Shown here: positions 10,361 to 21,224 of the stretch, piece by piece
How the letters are laid out: each line of letters starts with the position of its first letter
Position numbering within the stretch: the first letter of the stretch is position 1
Assembly: GCF_018812025.1 (NCBI RefSeq)
Contig: NC_063066.1
Location: 13,330,882 to 13,394,881, forward strand
Source: Megalobrama amblycephala
Taxonomy: Eukaryota; Chordata; Actinopteri; Cypriniformes; Xenocyprididae
Direction: 5' to 3'
DNA length: 64,000 nucleotides
The notes under the pieces: model-generated
Databases searched by the model: none
What the model was told of the DNA's origin: nothing
What the model saw: the letters and a program-made list of their open reading frames with translations, nothing else
Position numbers and translations under genes: made by a program

Positions 10361-11736
10361 GGAGTGTATTGCAGCTATGCAGTGTAGGCAACTACTTTTT
10401 CACAAGAGTAGCTTGGCTGTGGTTTAATTTTAAATTAAAAATAGCTTGTACAGTTTCAAAGTAGTTTCACTAACCGTAATTCTTACCACAGTCACAGTGG
10501 TGAAAATGCTGACCATGATTCTCCAGGGTCAAACAGAGAGATGGAGAGGACATGACAGAATTAAATTTTCGGGTTGTTGATCGACAGACCAATCCAAAAT
10601 GAACAAAGTGTGGCTAACAGCACTTCACGCCCTCACATCTGATACACATCTAGCCCATCTGACGTTCCATTATACCGGTTGTGTTAGTTCTCTTTCCTGC
10701 TGATGTTTGAGATGCAGGCTGTCAGTTTGCTCAAGTTAAAAGAAACTGAGCAAGTGCTTTATCGAGGTGAAAATTGAGTGAAAAGAACAGGGAAAAACTA
10801 AGTACAATAGTTGCCCTTTCACCTTCGCTATAACAACAATTATTAGAGGAAGCAGCTGCAGAGTGCAATGATGACATGATATGACACTAGCATGGACAGG
10901 TACTACAAAATGAAGAATAATAAGTGTCTTTGAAGTGGGAAGGTGACTTCTCGGGTATAGGTGGGAAAAGGCAGGGCAGTAGTCATCCGTCCCAGCCCTG
11001 CTGTCAGGGCCTGACAGGGGAGTATGTTTGCTTGAAGACGACCCTGACCTCCTTCAACTACAACATGATAGGAGGAGCAGGATGCAGCTCAGTGTCACTT
11101 CGTGCACTCCTCTTGTCATGCTTGTCAGGACCAGCCATACAGCCAGTCATTTTAGAGCACACGGCAGAGTAGATAGTAGCCATTTTCTTACACTGCCCCT
11201 CCTATCTCTCTTCCTCCATAAAACTCTCACAAAGTCACTTATCATTTTGTGTTATATGGTAAATTATTGAGCATGATGAGGTATAATTGCAGGAATAGTC
11301 ATTATTTCATTCAAGGTATGAAGGACATGACAAAAAAAAGTGTCAGGGGCCTCTTTCTGAATTGTTCTTTTCCCACTGTTGGCTAATGCTAATGTTCTGA
11401 AGACATCAATTGTACATTTTCATTTTATTTGAGCTGATGTGATTTTAATGACGGCCATTCAGTTACATTCACAGGAAATAATAGAAATGTACACCTGAGG
11501 TTCCTTCACACACATTTAATATTGTCTAAGTAGGTATTAATTTAACGTAATTTGAAGTGTCATTATACTTAGTGATCATTGACCTTAAATGTAGAATGTA
11601 CTATTTAACATCATTTTAGCAAAAAAAAAAAAAAAAAAAAAAAGGTAAAGATATACACAAAAGAATGAAGACATGCAGAATTATTCCATTAAAACTGACC
11701 TTTTAATTGCAATTGACCCTTTCACAAAGATTGTAA
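10360..11736. other. No gene seen
   Basis: Single-copy-looking sequence. Overlapping frames at 10924-11270 show no domain. A 24-base A-run lies near 11621. Confidence 0.45.
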
Positions 11737-12522
11737 GGGCCCTATTTTAACGATCTAAGCACATGGTCTAAAGCGCACGCCGCAAGTTGACATAGGGCGT
11801 GTCCGAATCCACTTTTGCTAGTTTGGTGATGGAAAAAAAGGTAGGCGCGCATGGTCTAAAAGGGTTGTCCCTATTCTCTTAATGAGTCATGAGTGTGTTT
11901 TGGGCGTAACGTGCAATAAACCAATCAGAGTCTCATCTCCCATTCCCTTTAAAAGCCACTTGCACTCGCACCATGGCGGATTCAAAAATAAGTGAGAAAA
12001 ACCGAACACTTCTCTAGCGAGGAAATGGATCTGCTTTAACCTTGTGCACGAGCAGACCATCTACAGGACCAGCCGGATTTTTTACCAAAGCATTTTTGTC
12101 TTTATGCACACAATAATAATCTTTTACATTGTAATCCTTTTATTGTTAATATTTGCCATGTTTGTGTGCTGCTTATACCCTGTGTGAATAATAAGCAGAG
12201 TGTATACACGTTTTGCACCCACCTATAGGCGCATATTACTAATGCACTCTTTAAATAACAAAATAAATATATACACTGCATCATTGACTTTAGACCAGGT
12301 TTCAGTTGATCAATGGCGCAGTCTATTTCAGTTGCCTCAAAATAGCAACACGCCAACGATGCGCCTGAACACACCGTGTTTTCAGACCAGCGCGCACAAA
12401 TGGGCGCAAATGCATTTATTTAAACAACGTGGCGCAGGACGTGAAAATGATAACTGCGTCGGGCTGAAAAAACACTTGAGTCGTACCTGGCGCCGCATTG
12501 CGCCGGGTGTATGATAGGGCTC
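11737..12522. mobile_element. Non-autonomous DNA transposon, GGGCCCTATTTTAACGATC type
   Basis: The left end GGGCCCTATTTTAACGATCT and the right end ATGATAGGGCTC are short imperfect inverted repeats (G[G/A]GCCCTAT). The inside is rich in GCGC/CGCC words (AAGCGCACGCCGC, CTGGCGCCGCATTGCGCCGGG), unlike the AT-rich flanks, and includes CACCATGGCGG near 11971. The 104-codon frame inside has no transposase motif. Ends of this kind are frequent in teleost genomes. The superfamily is not assigned because no clean target duplication is visible. Confidence 0.7.
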
Positions 12523-12925
12523 AAAGAAAATTAACTAGAAATACCATTTTGTTGCTCTTTAACGTGTCGTGACGCTGTAGCGTGTCGCTGTAGCGCCTCA
12601 GTTCAAGTGACACGTGAACCAATCATCTAGTTATAGCACGAAATAAATATGAATAAAACATCAGAAGGTATGTTGTTTCAACCACAGAAATATGACAGTA
12701 CACAACCTTTTTCAAGTTCAAGTCCACTGATGTTAATCTACTAACTCTCCTTTCTGGTTTGCTTGGCAGACAAAAATGGGGCGTTATGACTTGTCAGATC
12801 GCCTGTCATTCACACTCTCGGTGAAGGGTGAATTGGGCTATTTATAGCTAAAAAGCCAAGTCCATACCTGTTAAATAATAATCAATATGTTTTATTACGA
12901 TAACGTATTTTTATAATGTTTAATA
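12523..12925. other. No gene seen
   Basis: Starts with a small repeated CGTGTCG/GCTGTAGCG patch (12563-12598). The rest is unique AT-rich sequence. Confidence 0.4.
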
Positions 12926-12961
<36 letters not shown>

Positions 12962-13260
12962 AAAATAGGCCTATGTTACATTTTAATAAACATATTATAC
13001 TAATAAAACATTTTGACATTATTATTCTCATTATTACTCTTCTTAAATTATTATTATTACTATTATTTATAAAATGTGTAAAATAATAACAATAATTAAT
13101 AATAGCAATCATTCTAAATATAAAAACATTTTTAAAAACATTTTATCGTAATAATACCCTTTGTGATTGTGAAAATATCTTGTTTTATTATTATTATTAT
13201 TGTTATAATAAATAGTATTAATGATGATGATAATAATAGTAATAGTTACATTCTTAATAA
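12926..13260. repeat. (TTA)n microsatellite and degenerate trinucleotide region
   Basis: A pure TTA run at 12926-12960 is followed by scattered TTA/ATT/AAT runs to about 13250. The poly-Asn frame on the minus strand is a by-product. Confidence 0.8.
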
Positions 13261-14658
13261 CGTGTGGGTACTGTAATATACCATGTTTCAGGTGCTATAA
13301 GATCATCATCTTTGTAATTTTCATTATCACCAGTCATAATCAAGCAGTCATATCTTAGTATTTCTCCACATCGTGTTAAGGAATCCAATAATTTGAGGCA
13401 ATTACCATGGCCTTGCAGGTCTAGTAGTGTACTTAATATTCCTTTCTCTCTTTTGATAGTGTGCACCCTGCCATTCTGTTGGCAACTCAGATTAATCAGG
13501 TTCCGAGTAATTGTAGTTCCTGTCAAGAGTGGAATGAGGATGGTGCTCCGGCTCCCGTCATGTAGTCACTTTTTTCAAGTAATCCATAGAGTGTCCAAAA
13601 GGTGGTAATGAAAGTCTACCAACGTCAGTGTCAAGAGGATTCATAAGCTGATCACCAGGAGTAATTCATATTCCATCCCTATTTTTATTTATTTATTTAG
13701 TATTTCTGTTGCCTTAAGCAGTTAAAGTTAAAAAAGGAAAAAGGAAAAAAAAGAAGAAAAAAAGGCAGCAAATAAACGAGGGGTAACAGAGTGCACATAA
13801 GAGCCATCAGGTCTATTCAGACTCTTTAATTCAAGAGTAAGTGAAAATAGCAGCAGATGAAGGAAGCATAATTTCTCTCATTATGTGGCCCCTCTCTTTT
13901 TGTTAAAGTGAATCACAGCTAGATTAGGACAGGTCTGCTTTTCGACATTGATAATTGTGTGCCGTCATTTGTGGGAGAAGAGTACATTACCTGAATGTCT
14001 TGCTGTCCTTCAGGCCTGTCTGTTTCAGTCGGTACATTTTGAGGGACGGTTCCCTTCATAAAATCCATTAGCTTCCCCGCTTTCCTGCTTAATACAGGTC
14101 TAACACTGCAGTCTAAAGCAAAGAGTTGTTTTTATGCTTGTGTGCTTAAAAGGATCGAGGACAGGACATGTGTGGATTGGGAGAGCAAGTGAGACAAGCA
14201 TAACCTTTAATGTACCACAGCATTTTCTAGTTGGACAAAATTCTGTTTTTAGAATTGGCTTCCTTTCAATTCATAAGATGGAATTTGAATTGAATTGGCC
14301 ACGATCCACAGGATGTTGACAGCAAGTGTAATTTACTGAGTTGCAATTCAGCATAGTTCAACACAACAGAAAATAGTCCAATACAATTTGTAATAATGAC
14401 TTTGCTAATTTTACTAATTGTGCCTTTTTTTATTCCCTTGTTGTTGTTTGGTAATTTGTCATGTTGTTTAATTCCATTGTTAAAATTTAGGATCGATTGG
14501 AGAATTCAGCGAAATTAGGTGTTCTAGCATGGTCCATAAATTATAATGTATATTCTTTCAAGTTTCTACAGAGTGTAATATGCAAGGCCACTATCACCAG
14601 CTGTCACTCAGTAGTGGCTCATTGGAATATTTCACAATAAGATTCACACAAAAGTAAC
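13261..14658. other. No gene seen
   Basis: Mostly unique sequence with a purine-rich patch (13729-13768). No frame has domain, splice or codon-bias support. Confidence 0.45.
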
Positions 14659-15326
14659 TTAAAGGGTTAATTTACCCAAAAATGAAAATTATCCCATGAT
14701 TTACTCACCCTCAAACCATCATAGGTGTATATAAATATCTTCTTTCAGATGAACACAATCTGAGCTATATTAAAAATACCCTGGCTTCCAAGCTTTGTAA
14801 TGGTAGTGAATGGGACCCAAAATTTTAAAGCCCAAAAATGTGCATGCATTCATCATAAAAGTAATCCACATGGCTCCTGCGGGTGAATAAAGGCCTTCTG
14901 AAGCAAAGTGATGGGTTTTTGTACGAAATATTTACATATTTAGAACTTTATTAACTATAATAACTGACTTGCGCACATTCTAGAGAGAGTGGCATTCCAG
15001 CGTGTGATGTAGGACGTCGGCGTAGCATAAGCTCTGGTGAGAAGTGACGAACATGGAAGAGAGCAAAACAAAACGCCGGTCATGAATTAGAAACCTCTTC
15101 TCTTCAGAAGGCCTTTATTACTTTTATGATGAATGCACGCACTTTTTTGGGTTTCAAAATTTTTGGGTCCCATTCACTACCATTACAAAGCTTGGAAGAG
15201 CCAGGATATTTTTTAATATATCTCCGATTGTGCTTGTCTGAAAGAAGATAGTCATATACACCTAGGTACATTGAGGGTAAGTAAATCATGGGATGATTTT
15301 CATTTTGGAGTGAACTATCCCTTTAA
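14659..15326. mobile_element. TTAA-flanked MITE with long inverted repeats (subfamily 1)
   Basis: TTAA stands at both borders (14659-14662, 15323-15326). The left arm (AAAGGGTTAATTTACCCAAA, then ATTTACTCACCCTC) is mirrored by the right arm (GAGGGTAAGTAAATCATGGG ... CTATCCCTTTAA). Homology continues inward for over 150 bp: TTCTTTCAGATGAACACAAT, AATGGTAGTGAATGGGACCC and AAGGCCTTCTGAAG all have mirror copies. It has fold-back form and no coding capacity. It resembles the Angel-type elements of teleosts. TTAA targets point to piggyBac- or Kolobok-type mobilisation, which I cannot separate here. Confidence 0.88.
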
Positions 15327-16009
15327 CTATCCACTGCAAGGTGATGGAGTTTCAGTGTTTTTGCCTGTAATGCTCACACACTGCCATAGGCTTTATTTTA
15401 GATGACCTCAGACTGACTGATTACTGTAGCTTTTACCTGCAGTACACATGTGTCTAATAGTAAGCCACTCACAATTTATCCAGTATGTTTATCTGAGGCC
15501 ATGGCAAGGTCAGACATTTGAAGAGCAGCTGAACATTTCTACAGCCGTGACCTTGATAGGCAGCATGTAATACGAATATAATTACACCGACTGCAGAAAT
15601 AATGGACCCCATAAATTCAGTAAACAACAAATATCCTGGCATCAACCTCAATGATGACCTTTTTTTTTTTTTTTTTTTTTTTGACAGGACAAAGTAATAC
15701 AGTACTCTCAAGAGACTGACAGGAAACAGTCAATTTGCCTGAACTAAATGTCAGGGCAGTCAGGCATGCCAATGGGAGAATGAAGTGCTAGAGTTGCACT
15801 TACACACAGTAGGTAACAGAGGACCTTAAAAATCTGTTAACAAACATGCCAGGTCTTTTGATCTTTGTCTAATTGGCAAAGTTAGCGGCCATCACTGCAG
15901 GGTATTGATGAGGATAGTTTACTGACCCAAAATAATCACTCTACAGAACAGAGGGTGGGGGAATATCAGTAATAATGAGCTGTGAGTTTATTACACTGAT
16001 TAAAACCAG

Positions 16010-16010
<1 letters not shown>
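15327..16010. other. No gene seen
   Basis: Unique sequence with a 24-base T-run near 15659. The 80-codon minus frame over the T-run is chance. Confidence 0.45.
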
Positions 16011-16075
<65 letters not shown>

Positions 16076-16080
16076 TATAT
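16011..16080. repeat. (TA)n microsatellite
   Basis: About 35 TA units with one AA interruption near 16069. Confidence 0.95.
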
Positions 16081-16157
16081 TCTTGTGTGTGTGTATGTGG
16101 TTACAATGCTTAAAACGGTATGATTATTCTAAGGCTACAATGAATAAAGTATATATT

Positions 16158-16250
16158 AGGGCTGTAAAAAGAATAACTGTGATTTAATATGGATAAGGTA
16201 TAAAATTAAAATATCGAATGCAATTAATGCAACATTATTTATTATAATGG
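16158..16250. mobile_element. hAT-like terminus fragment
   Basis: TAGGGCTGTAAAAAGAATAA followed by CTGTGATTTAATATG resembles the outer end of fish hAT elements that begin TAGGGCTG. The opposite end is not visible, so this is a one-sided relic with an arbitrary right limit. Confidence 0.4.
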
Positions 16251-17701
16251 ATTTTCATGATGATTGTTACAAGTTTGTTTAGATAAGTTAAAAGTTGTTA
16301 GAAATTGGATCATGTTCTTTAATTGTTGTTAATTAATGATATGCAAAAGCAATCTTGCAATTTAGACCTAATTTATGACTTTAAAATGTTAAATGTCTAG
16401 AATTACTTATTTTATGATCACAATTATGAGTGTTATTGTTATTTAAAATTGATTCAATAGAATTCTATCTGGCCTAGATAGTAGCTTGGTGAAGAAAAAC
16501 AAACAAAAAAAAAACATTAAATTATTTTAAATAATTAGTTCTTATTCTTCTTCAGTATAAGGCCCAAGAAATAACTATTCTTAGGGAAAGTGTGTTTTCT
16601 TGTACACAAAGGAAGGGTGGAAATAAAGCATTTGATACTGCTTTATGGTGCCTCTGTACTCTATGTCCACTGCCTGTCAAACCACATTCCACCACACTCA
16701 CTGAGGACTGGACTAGCAGGACATTATTGGGATAATTGCATGTCCACTCAAGGGATGCAAATGGGCCTGTTATGTGATCAGAGTAATAGAAACTTTTTGA
16801 CAGAGAGGCAGGGGTAAGGAGGTACAGTGGGGGTTCAGGCGAGAGGCGTGAGTTGCTTATAGGAGTGTAATTATTCAGTCCAATACTGCTGACAGGGCAC
16901 TACTCAGTGAGCTGAAGAGGAATCGAATGCACGAGACTTTTGAGACTTCTCTGAAAAACGCTATAGGGAGAGAATATGACATTAATCACAGAGTCTCCAC
17001 TAAGAATATATGTGGACAGACACTATCAACGTATCTGAAATTATGATCCATTTCTGTTTATACATTTTTTCCTAGTTTCATTTTTCTCTTTCAGGTTCAA
17101 CTCTATGTGACCTGACAGCTGCATTCTGACCCAAACCTGTCTGTCGCTACCCCCGTCTCCCCAGGCCTTAACTTTTAGTAGTCTGACCTAGAACGTCCAG
17201 CTCAGCACGGACTTCTGCCCTTGATACTGATTCTGCATGATTGGCCTTACTCTAAAACTCCATCTCTGACCCTCTTCTTTTCTCAGAGATTCCTCTTGAA
17301 CTTGGCGGATGTGGAGCAGCAGTCGGGATTCTAATCCCGGGGTAAATTGAAGTTGAGTGTCCACTGGGCATAGCGGCACAGAGAGCTTTAGCCCCGGGGA
17401 TGCAGGATTTTAATTTGAGTGAGGCGATGTTGGTGGCCTCTAAATGAGCCCTGACAATAAGGAGGGTATAATGAGGGAGGCTGTGAGGGGGAGAGAAGCT
17501 TAAAGTGAAGAGAATGTGCTCACAGACCCAAGGGCACAACTGTACACACAAAGATCACTGGTGTGCATGAGGAAGAGCTTGTTGGTGTACTAGAGTATTG
17601 TGCTAGGATGGTTGATGAATAAGTAAAGGGAGAAAAGGGTGTTGTGGAAGAAAAGAGTTTATATATCTATGTCTTTGTGTCTGATTATCCTTGTGCTACC
17701 T
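16251..17701. other. No gene; possible conserved non-coding segment 17290-17500
   Basis: The first half is AT-rich. From about 17100 the sequence becomes GC-richer and complex without repeats. It contains TTTAGCCCCGGGGATGCAGG and TGGTGGCCTCTAAATGAGC, the texture of a conserved regulatory element. This is a judgement by eye only. Confidence 0.3.
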
Positions 17702-18002
17702 GGCTAAAACATATGAAGAGCGCTTTTCCAAAATGCCAAATTTAAAAAAAAAAAAAAATGAGTTTGTCATGCCATTTTGCTGTGTACTGCACCTATTCGT
17801 TTCATGCCAAATCGCTATATTTCCTTGTTTAAAATGTACAGATGCAGATGCAGTTTCTTTCCAAACCGCTGTAAGCGTCGAACCTGTTTTTAGCCGAAAT
17901 GCGATATGTCCTCTCGACCAATCAGAATTCGGCAAGCGTTCGATGCAATCTAACATGGCGGTTCTTTGAAGCGAGGGAGTTTGTTTTTGCTCAGTCTTCA
18001 AA

Positions 18003-18161
18003 ATGAGTGATTTAAACTCTATTAACACTTTTGATGGCCTGGATGAGCCAGTGAGACCTACACCTGGGGGCCGGAGTCCGATGCGCCAACTCGGCTCAGT
18101 TCCCGAGATAGGATCGTTTGAATATAAGGGTGTCTTGGCTCGCCTCGCCTCGCCTCGCCTC
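18003..18161 (+). CDS. Possible first exon of a transposon gene
   Basis: ATG at 18003 lies in a good context (TCAAAATGAG) just downstream of an ATGGCGG motif (17955). It opens 53 codons starting MSDLNSINTFDGLDEP and including a Pro/Gly/Arg stretch (RPTPGGRSP). The frame reaches a plausible splice donor (CTCGTATGT, GT at 18162) without a stop, which would make the exon 159 bp, phase 0. The continuation past the donor into GT/GC repeats is unlikely to be coding. No domain is recognised and no downstream exon is visible inside the element, so it is probably a remnant of a deleted transposase gene. Confidence 0.3.
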
Positions 18162-18298
18162 GTATGTGTGTGTGTGCGCGCGCAAGTGTGTGACATCGTA
18201 TCAGGCGATCAACCTGTTCAGTAAACTGTTTAAAACATATAGTTACCTGATCAATACTGAGATTCTAGATGATTTTATATAAAAAGGCTAAGAAGAGG
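18137..18298 (+). repeat. Direct repeat copy 1 of composite element
   Basis: Begins GGCTCGCCTCGCCTCG, includes AAACTGTTTAAAACATATAG and ends ATATAAAAAGGCTAAGAAGAGG. It matches 20848-21007 in the same orientation with scattered differences. It lies just outside arm 1 of the inverted duplication. Confidence 0.85.
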
Positions 18299-18330
18299 CG
18301 CTCAAGTCACGGCTACTTTATAAGAGGCTT

Positions 18331-19385
18331 ATGGCGTTATTTTACTGTCAATTGTCGAGAGCACATTATTGTGACGCGAGAGCATATCAATGTAATGCGC
18401 GAGCGCAAATCTGTCCACTTGCGCGCGGATTTCCTCTGCTCTCGCGCAAATCTGTCCGCTCGCGCACGGATTTCCTTTGCTCTCGCGCAAATCTGGACGC
18501 GCGCGCTCAAATATACAGTGCTCTCTTATGAACTGCCTCTCCTCTCGCTCAGATATTGCGTGTGCACGCTCAAACTGTTTCCTGCGTGCTCAAACGTGTC
18601 CTGCGCGCTCAAACTGCACATGTGCGCTCACGAATCTCTCCGTGCTCTTGCAGAAATTAATTTGCTTTTGGATTAAACGCCGTCAAAAGTTATAAACCAA
18701 TCAGAAGAGACGACTGATCCATGAAAATGCTACATGGAATCTTATTGGCTGAGAGTGAACTGTGCCTGGAATTCTTTCGACAAAGATATGTATTTTATTT
18801 ATTCACAATTTAATAATATTTATCAAATGTAACCTAGTCTAACTGCATCACATTACAGGTCAAACCCCTATTTATCTAAACAAACAAACAAAAAATGTTT
18901 CTTAAAGTTATTGTGGTCATACGTTTTGTGTTGAAATTTAAAAAAAAAAAAAAAAAGGTAACATTTTACAATAAGGTTTTTATTTGTTAACATTAGTTAA
19001 TGTATTATCTAACATGAACTAACAATGTGCAATACATTACTGTAATTATTAATCTTTGTTAACGTTAAAAATACAGCTGTTTGTTGGTTGTTCACTTCAC
19101 AGTGCATTTAATAATGTTAACAAATACAACATTTGATTTTAATAACGTATTAGTAAATGTTGAAATTAACATTAACAAATATTAATAAATGCTGAAGAAG
19201 AGCAATTCATTATTAGTTAATGTTAACTAATGCAGTTAAATAATGTTAACGCAACCTTATTGTAAAGTATTACCAACAAACATCTTCTGATTTAAGACCG
19301 AACAAGATCAGGGTCAAATCGTCATTCCCTTAATACTTAATGTGGAGATCACATACCACCATAGTCAATTTCTTTTGAGGTCTGG
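18331..19385 (+). repeat. Arm 1 of large inverted duplication
   Basis: From ATGGCGTTATTTTACTGTCA to TCTTTTGAGGTCTGG, it is the near-exact reverse complement of 19809-20844. Differences by eye are a handful of substitutions and one 20-bp segment (about 18371-18390) absent from the other arm. The outer part is GC-rich with GCGC words and a 41-bp tandem repeat (18406-18487). The inner part is AT-rich and contains a small hAT-like MITE. Confidence 0.93.
18957..19274. mobile_element. GGTAAC-type MITE inside arm 1
   Basis: The left end GGTAACATTTTACAATAAGG pairs with the right end CCTTATTGTAAAGTATTACC. The body is made of repeated GTTAATGTTAAC-like words. Its mirror copy (19920-20237) sits at the equivalent place in arm 2, so it was present before the arm was duplicated. 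Related copies lie at 30355 and 39550. Confidence 0.8.
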
Positions 19386-19808
19386 AATTAATGATTCTGA
19401 TACATCAAAAACATTTTAACAGTCACTGGTCACCACCTACTGGCAGAACAGTGTAACAACATTAGTTTCAACATTCATTTAGCTACTTATTTTAATTGCT
19501 GAAATCAGTGTATATTCAGACTATAAATTGTTATTGCAATACTTGCATTATTATTTAATGTTTGCAACACAGATGTAGCAATAGTATGTTGTTGAAAACA
19601 CTTTGTGAAGCTGTTTAAAACATATAGCTTACATGACCACTGCTTTCAGCAGCAATGCAAAAGCAGGTTTAAATATTCTGGTATGATTGTAATTTCAAAA
19701 GGTTTAATAGACATAACCGAATCGTTGTCATTTAGGAATAAGATCGCGTTCTTTTGCTTAATCGTGCATACACAAGAGCTTAGGTATTTTTGTATGTCAT
19801 GTTTTATA
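19386..19808. other. Spacer between inverted arms
   Basis: 423 bp of AT-rich, non-coding sequence. At 19611-19636 it holds a short third copy of the direct-repeat core (TGTTTAAAACATATAG) followed by CTTACATGAC, in the same orientation as the two long copies. Confidence 0.7.
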
Positions 19809-20844
19809 CCAGACCTCAAAAGAAATTGACTATGGTGGTATGTGATCTCCACATTAAGTATTAAGGGAATGACGATTTGACCCTGATCTTGTTCGGTCTT
19901 AAATCAGAAGATGTTTGTTGGTAATACTTTACAATAAGGTTGCGTTAACATTATTTAACTGCATTAGTTAACATTAACTAATAATGAATTGCTCTTCTTC
20001 AGCATTTATTAATATTTGTTAATGTTAATTTCAACATTTACTAATACGTTATTATAATCAAATGTTGTATTTGTTAACATTATTAAATGCACTGTGAAGT
20101 AAACAACCAACAAACAGCTGTATTTTTAACGTTAACAAAGATTAATAATTACAGTAATGTATTGCACATTGTTAGTTCATGTTAGATAATACATTAACTA
20201 ATGTTAACAAATAAAAACCTTATTGTAAAATGTTACCTATTTAAAAAAAAAAAAAAAAAATTCAACACAAAACGTATGACCACAATAACTTTAAGAAACA
20301 TTTTTTGTTTGTTTGTTTAGATAAATAGGGGTTTGACCTGTAATGTGATGCAGTTAGACTAGGTTACATTTGATAAATATTATTAAATTGTGAATAAATA
20401 AAATACATATCTTTGTCGAAAGAATTCCAGGCGCAGTTCACTCTCAGCCAATAAGATTCCACGTAGCATTTTCATGGATCAGTCGTCTCTTCTGATTGGT
20501 TTATAACTTTTGACAGCGTTTAATCCAAAAGCAAATTAATTTCTGCAAGAGCACGGAGAGATTCGTGAGCGCACATGTGCAGTTTGAGCGCGCAGGACAC
20601 GTTTGAGCACGCAGGAAACAGTTTGAGCGTGCACACGCAATATCTGAGCGAGAGGAGAGGCAGTTCATAAGAGAGCACTGTATATTTGAGCGCGCGCGTC
20701 CAGATTTGCGCGAGAGCAAAGGAAATCCGCGCGCGAGCGGACAGATTTGCGCGAGAGCAGAGGAAATCCGCGCGCGAGCGGACAGATTTGCGCTCGCGCA
20801 TTACATTGATATGCTCTCGACAATTGACAGTAAAATAACGCCAT
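19809..20844 (-). repeat. Arm 2 of large inverted duplication
   Basis: Reverse complement of arm 1, running CCAGACCTCAAAAGAAATTG to ATAACGCCAT. It lacks the 20-bp segment present in arm 1. Matching open frames on opposite strands in the two arms (about 135 and 126 codons) arise from the duplication and have no known domain. Confidence 0.93.
19920..20237. mobile_element. GGTAAC-type MITE inside arm 2
   Basis: Mirror of 18957-19274: GGTAATACTTTACAATAAGG at the left and TTGTAAAATGTTACC at the right. Confidence 0.8.
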
Positions 20845-20847
20845 AGA

Positions 20848-21007
20848 GGCTCGCCTTGCCTCGCCTCGTGTGTGTATGTGTGCGTGCAAGTGTGTGACAT
20901 CGTGTCAGGCGATCAAACAGTTCAGTAAACTGTTTAAAACATATAGTCACCCTTTCAATACTGAGATTATAGATGTTTTTTTTTTATATAAAAAGGCTAA
21001 AAAAAGG
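20848..21007 (+). repeat. Direct repeat copy 2 of composite element
   Basis: GGCTCGCCTTGCCTCGCCTCG to ATATAAAAAGGCTAAAAAAAGG, same orientation as 18137-18298. It differs at scattered sites, for example a T-run in place of GATTTTA. Confidence 0.85.
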
Positions 21008-21224
21008 ATGGATTTGTAGATGAATTTATAATCAACAAAATTGTTGTTTCATTTAACAATCATTGTTTAACATATTCAGACTGAGCCAATAGACCATTTT
21101 AACAGGATAAATTGAATATTAACAAAATGTATAGGTATAGTTAAAAAAAAAAAAAAATCATTTTCATGAAAATTATTAAAATGGATTTATAGCGTTTTGG
21201 AAAAGAGCTCTTCATATATTAGCC

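Larger units (their letters stand above)
17702..21224. mobile_element. Composite DNA transposon with inverted-repeat core
   Basis: The outer inverted repeats are GGCTAAAACATATGAAGAGC then GCTTTTCCAAAATGCC on the left. On the right they read, as reverse complement, GGCTAATATATGAAGAGCTC then TTTTCCAAAACGC. Between them are a possible first exon (18003-18161) and a direct repeat (18137-18298). These are followed by an inverted duplication of about 1.05 kb per arm (18331-19385 and 19809-20844) around a 423-bp spacer, a second direct repeat (20848-21007), and a right subterminal region. No transposase domain is seen, so it is non-autonomous as it stands. I cannot name the family. Confidence 0.7.

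Noticed and set aside
12200..12514. 104-codon frame
   Set aside because: It is within a non-autonomous DNA transposon, with no transposase motif and no splice context.
18269..20900. Matching frames of about 126-135 codons on opposite strands
   Set aside because: They lie in the two arms of the inverted duplication, so their similarity follows from it. The peptides have no domain, start in repeat sequence and share overlapping alternative frames.
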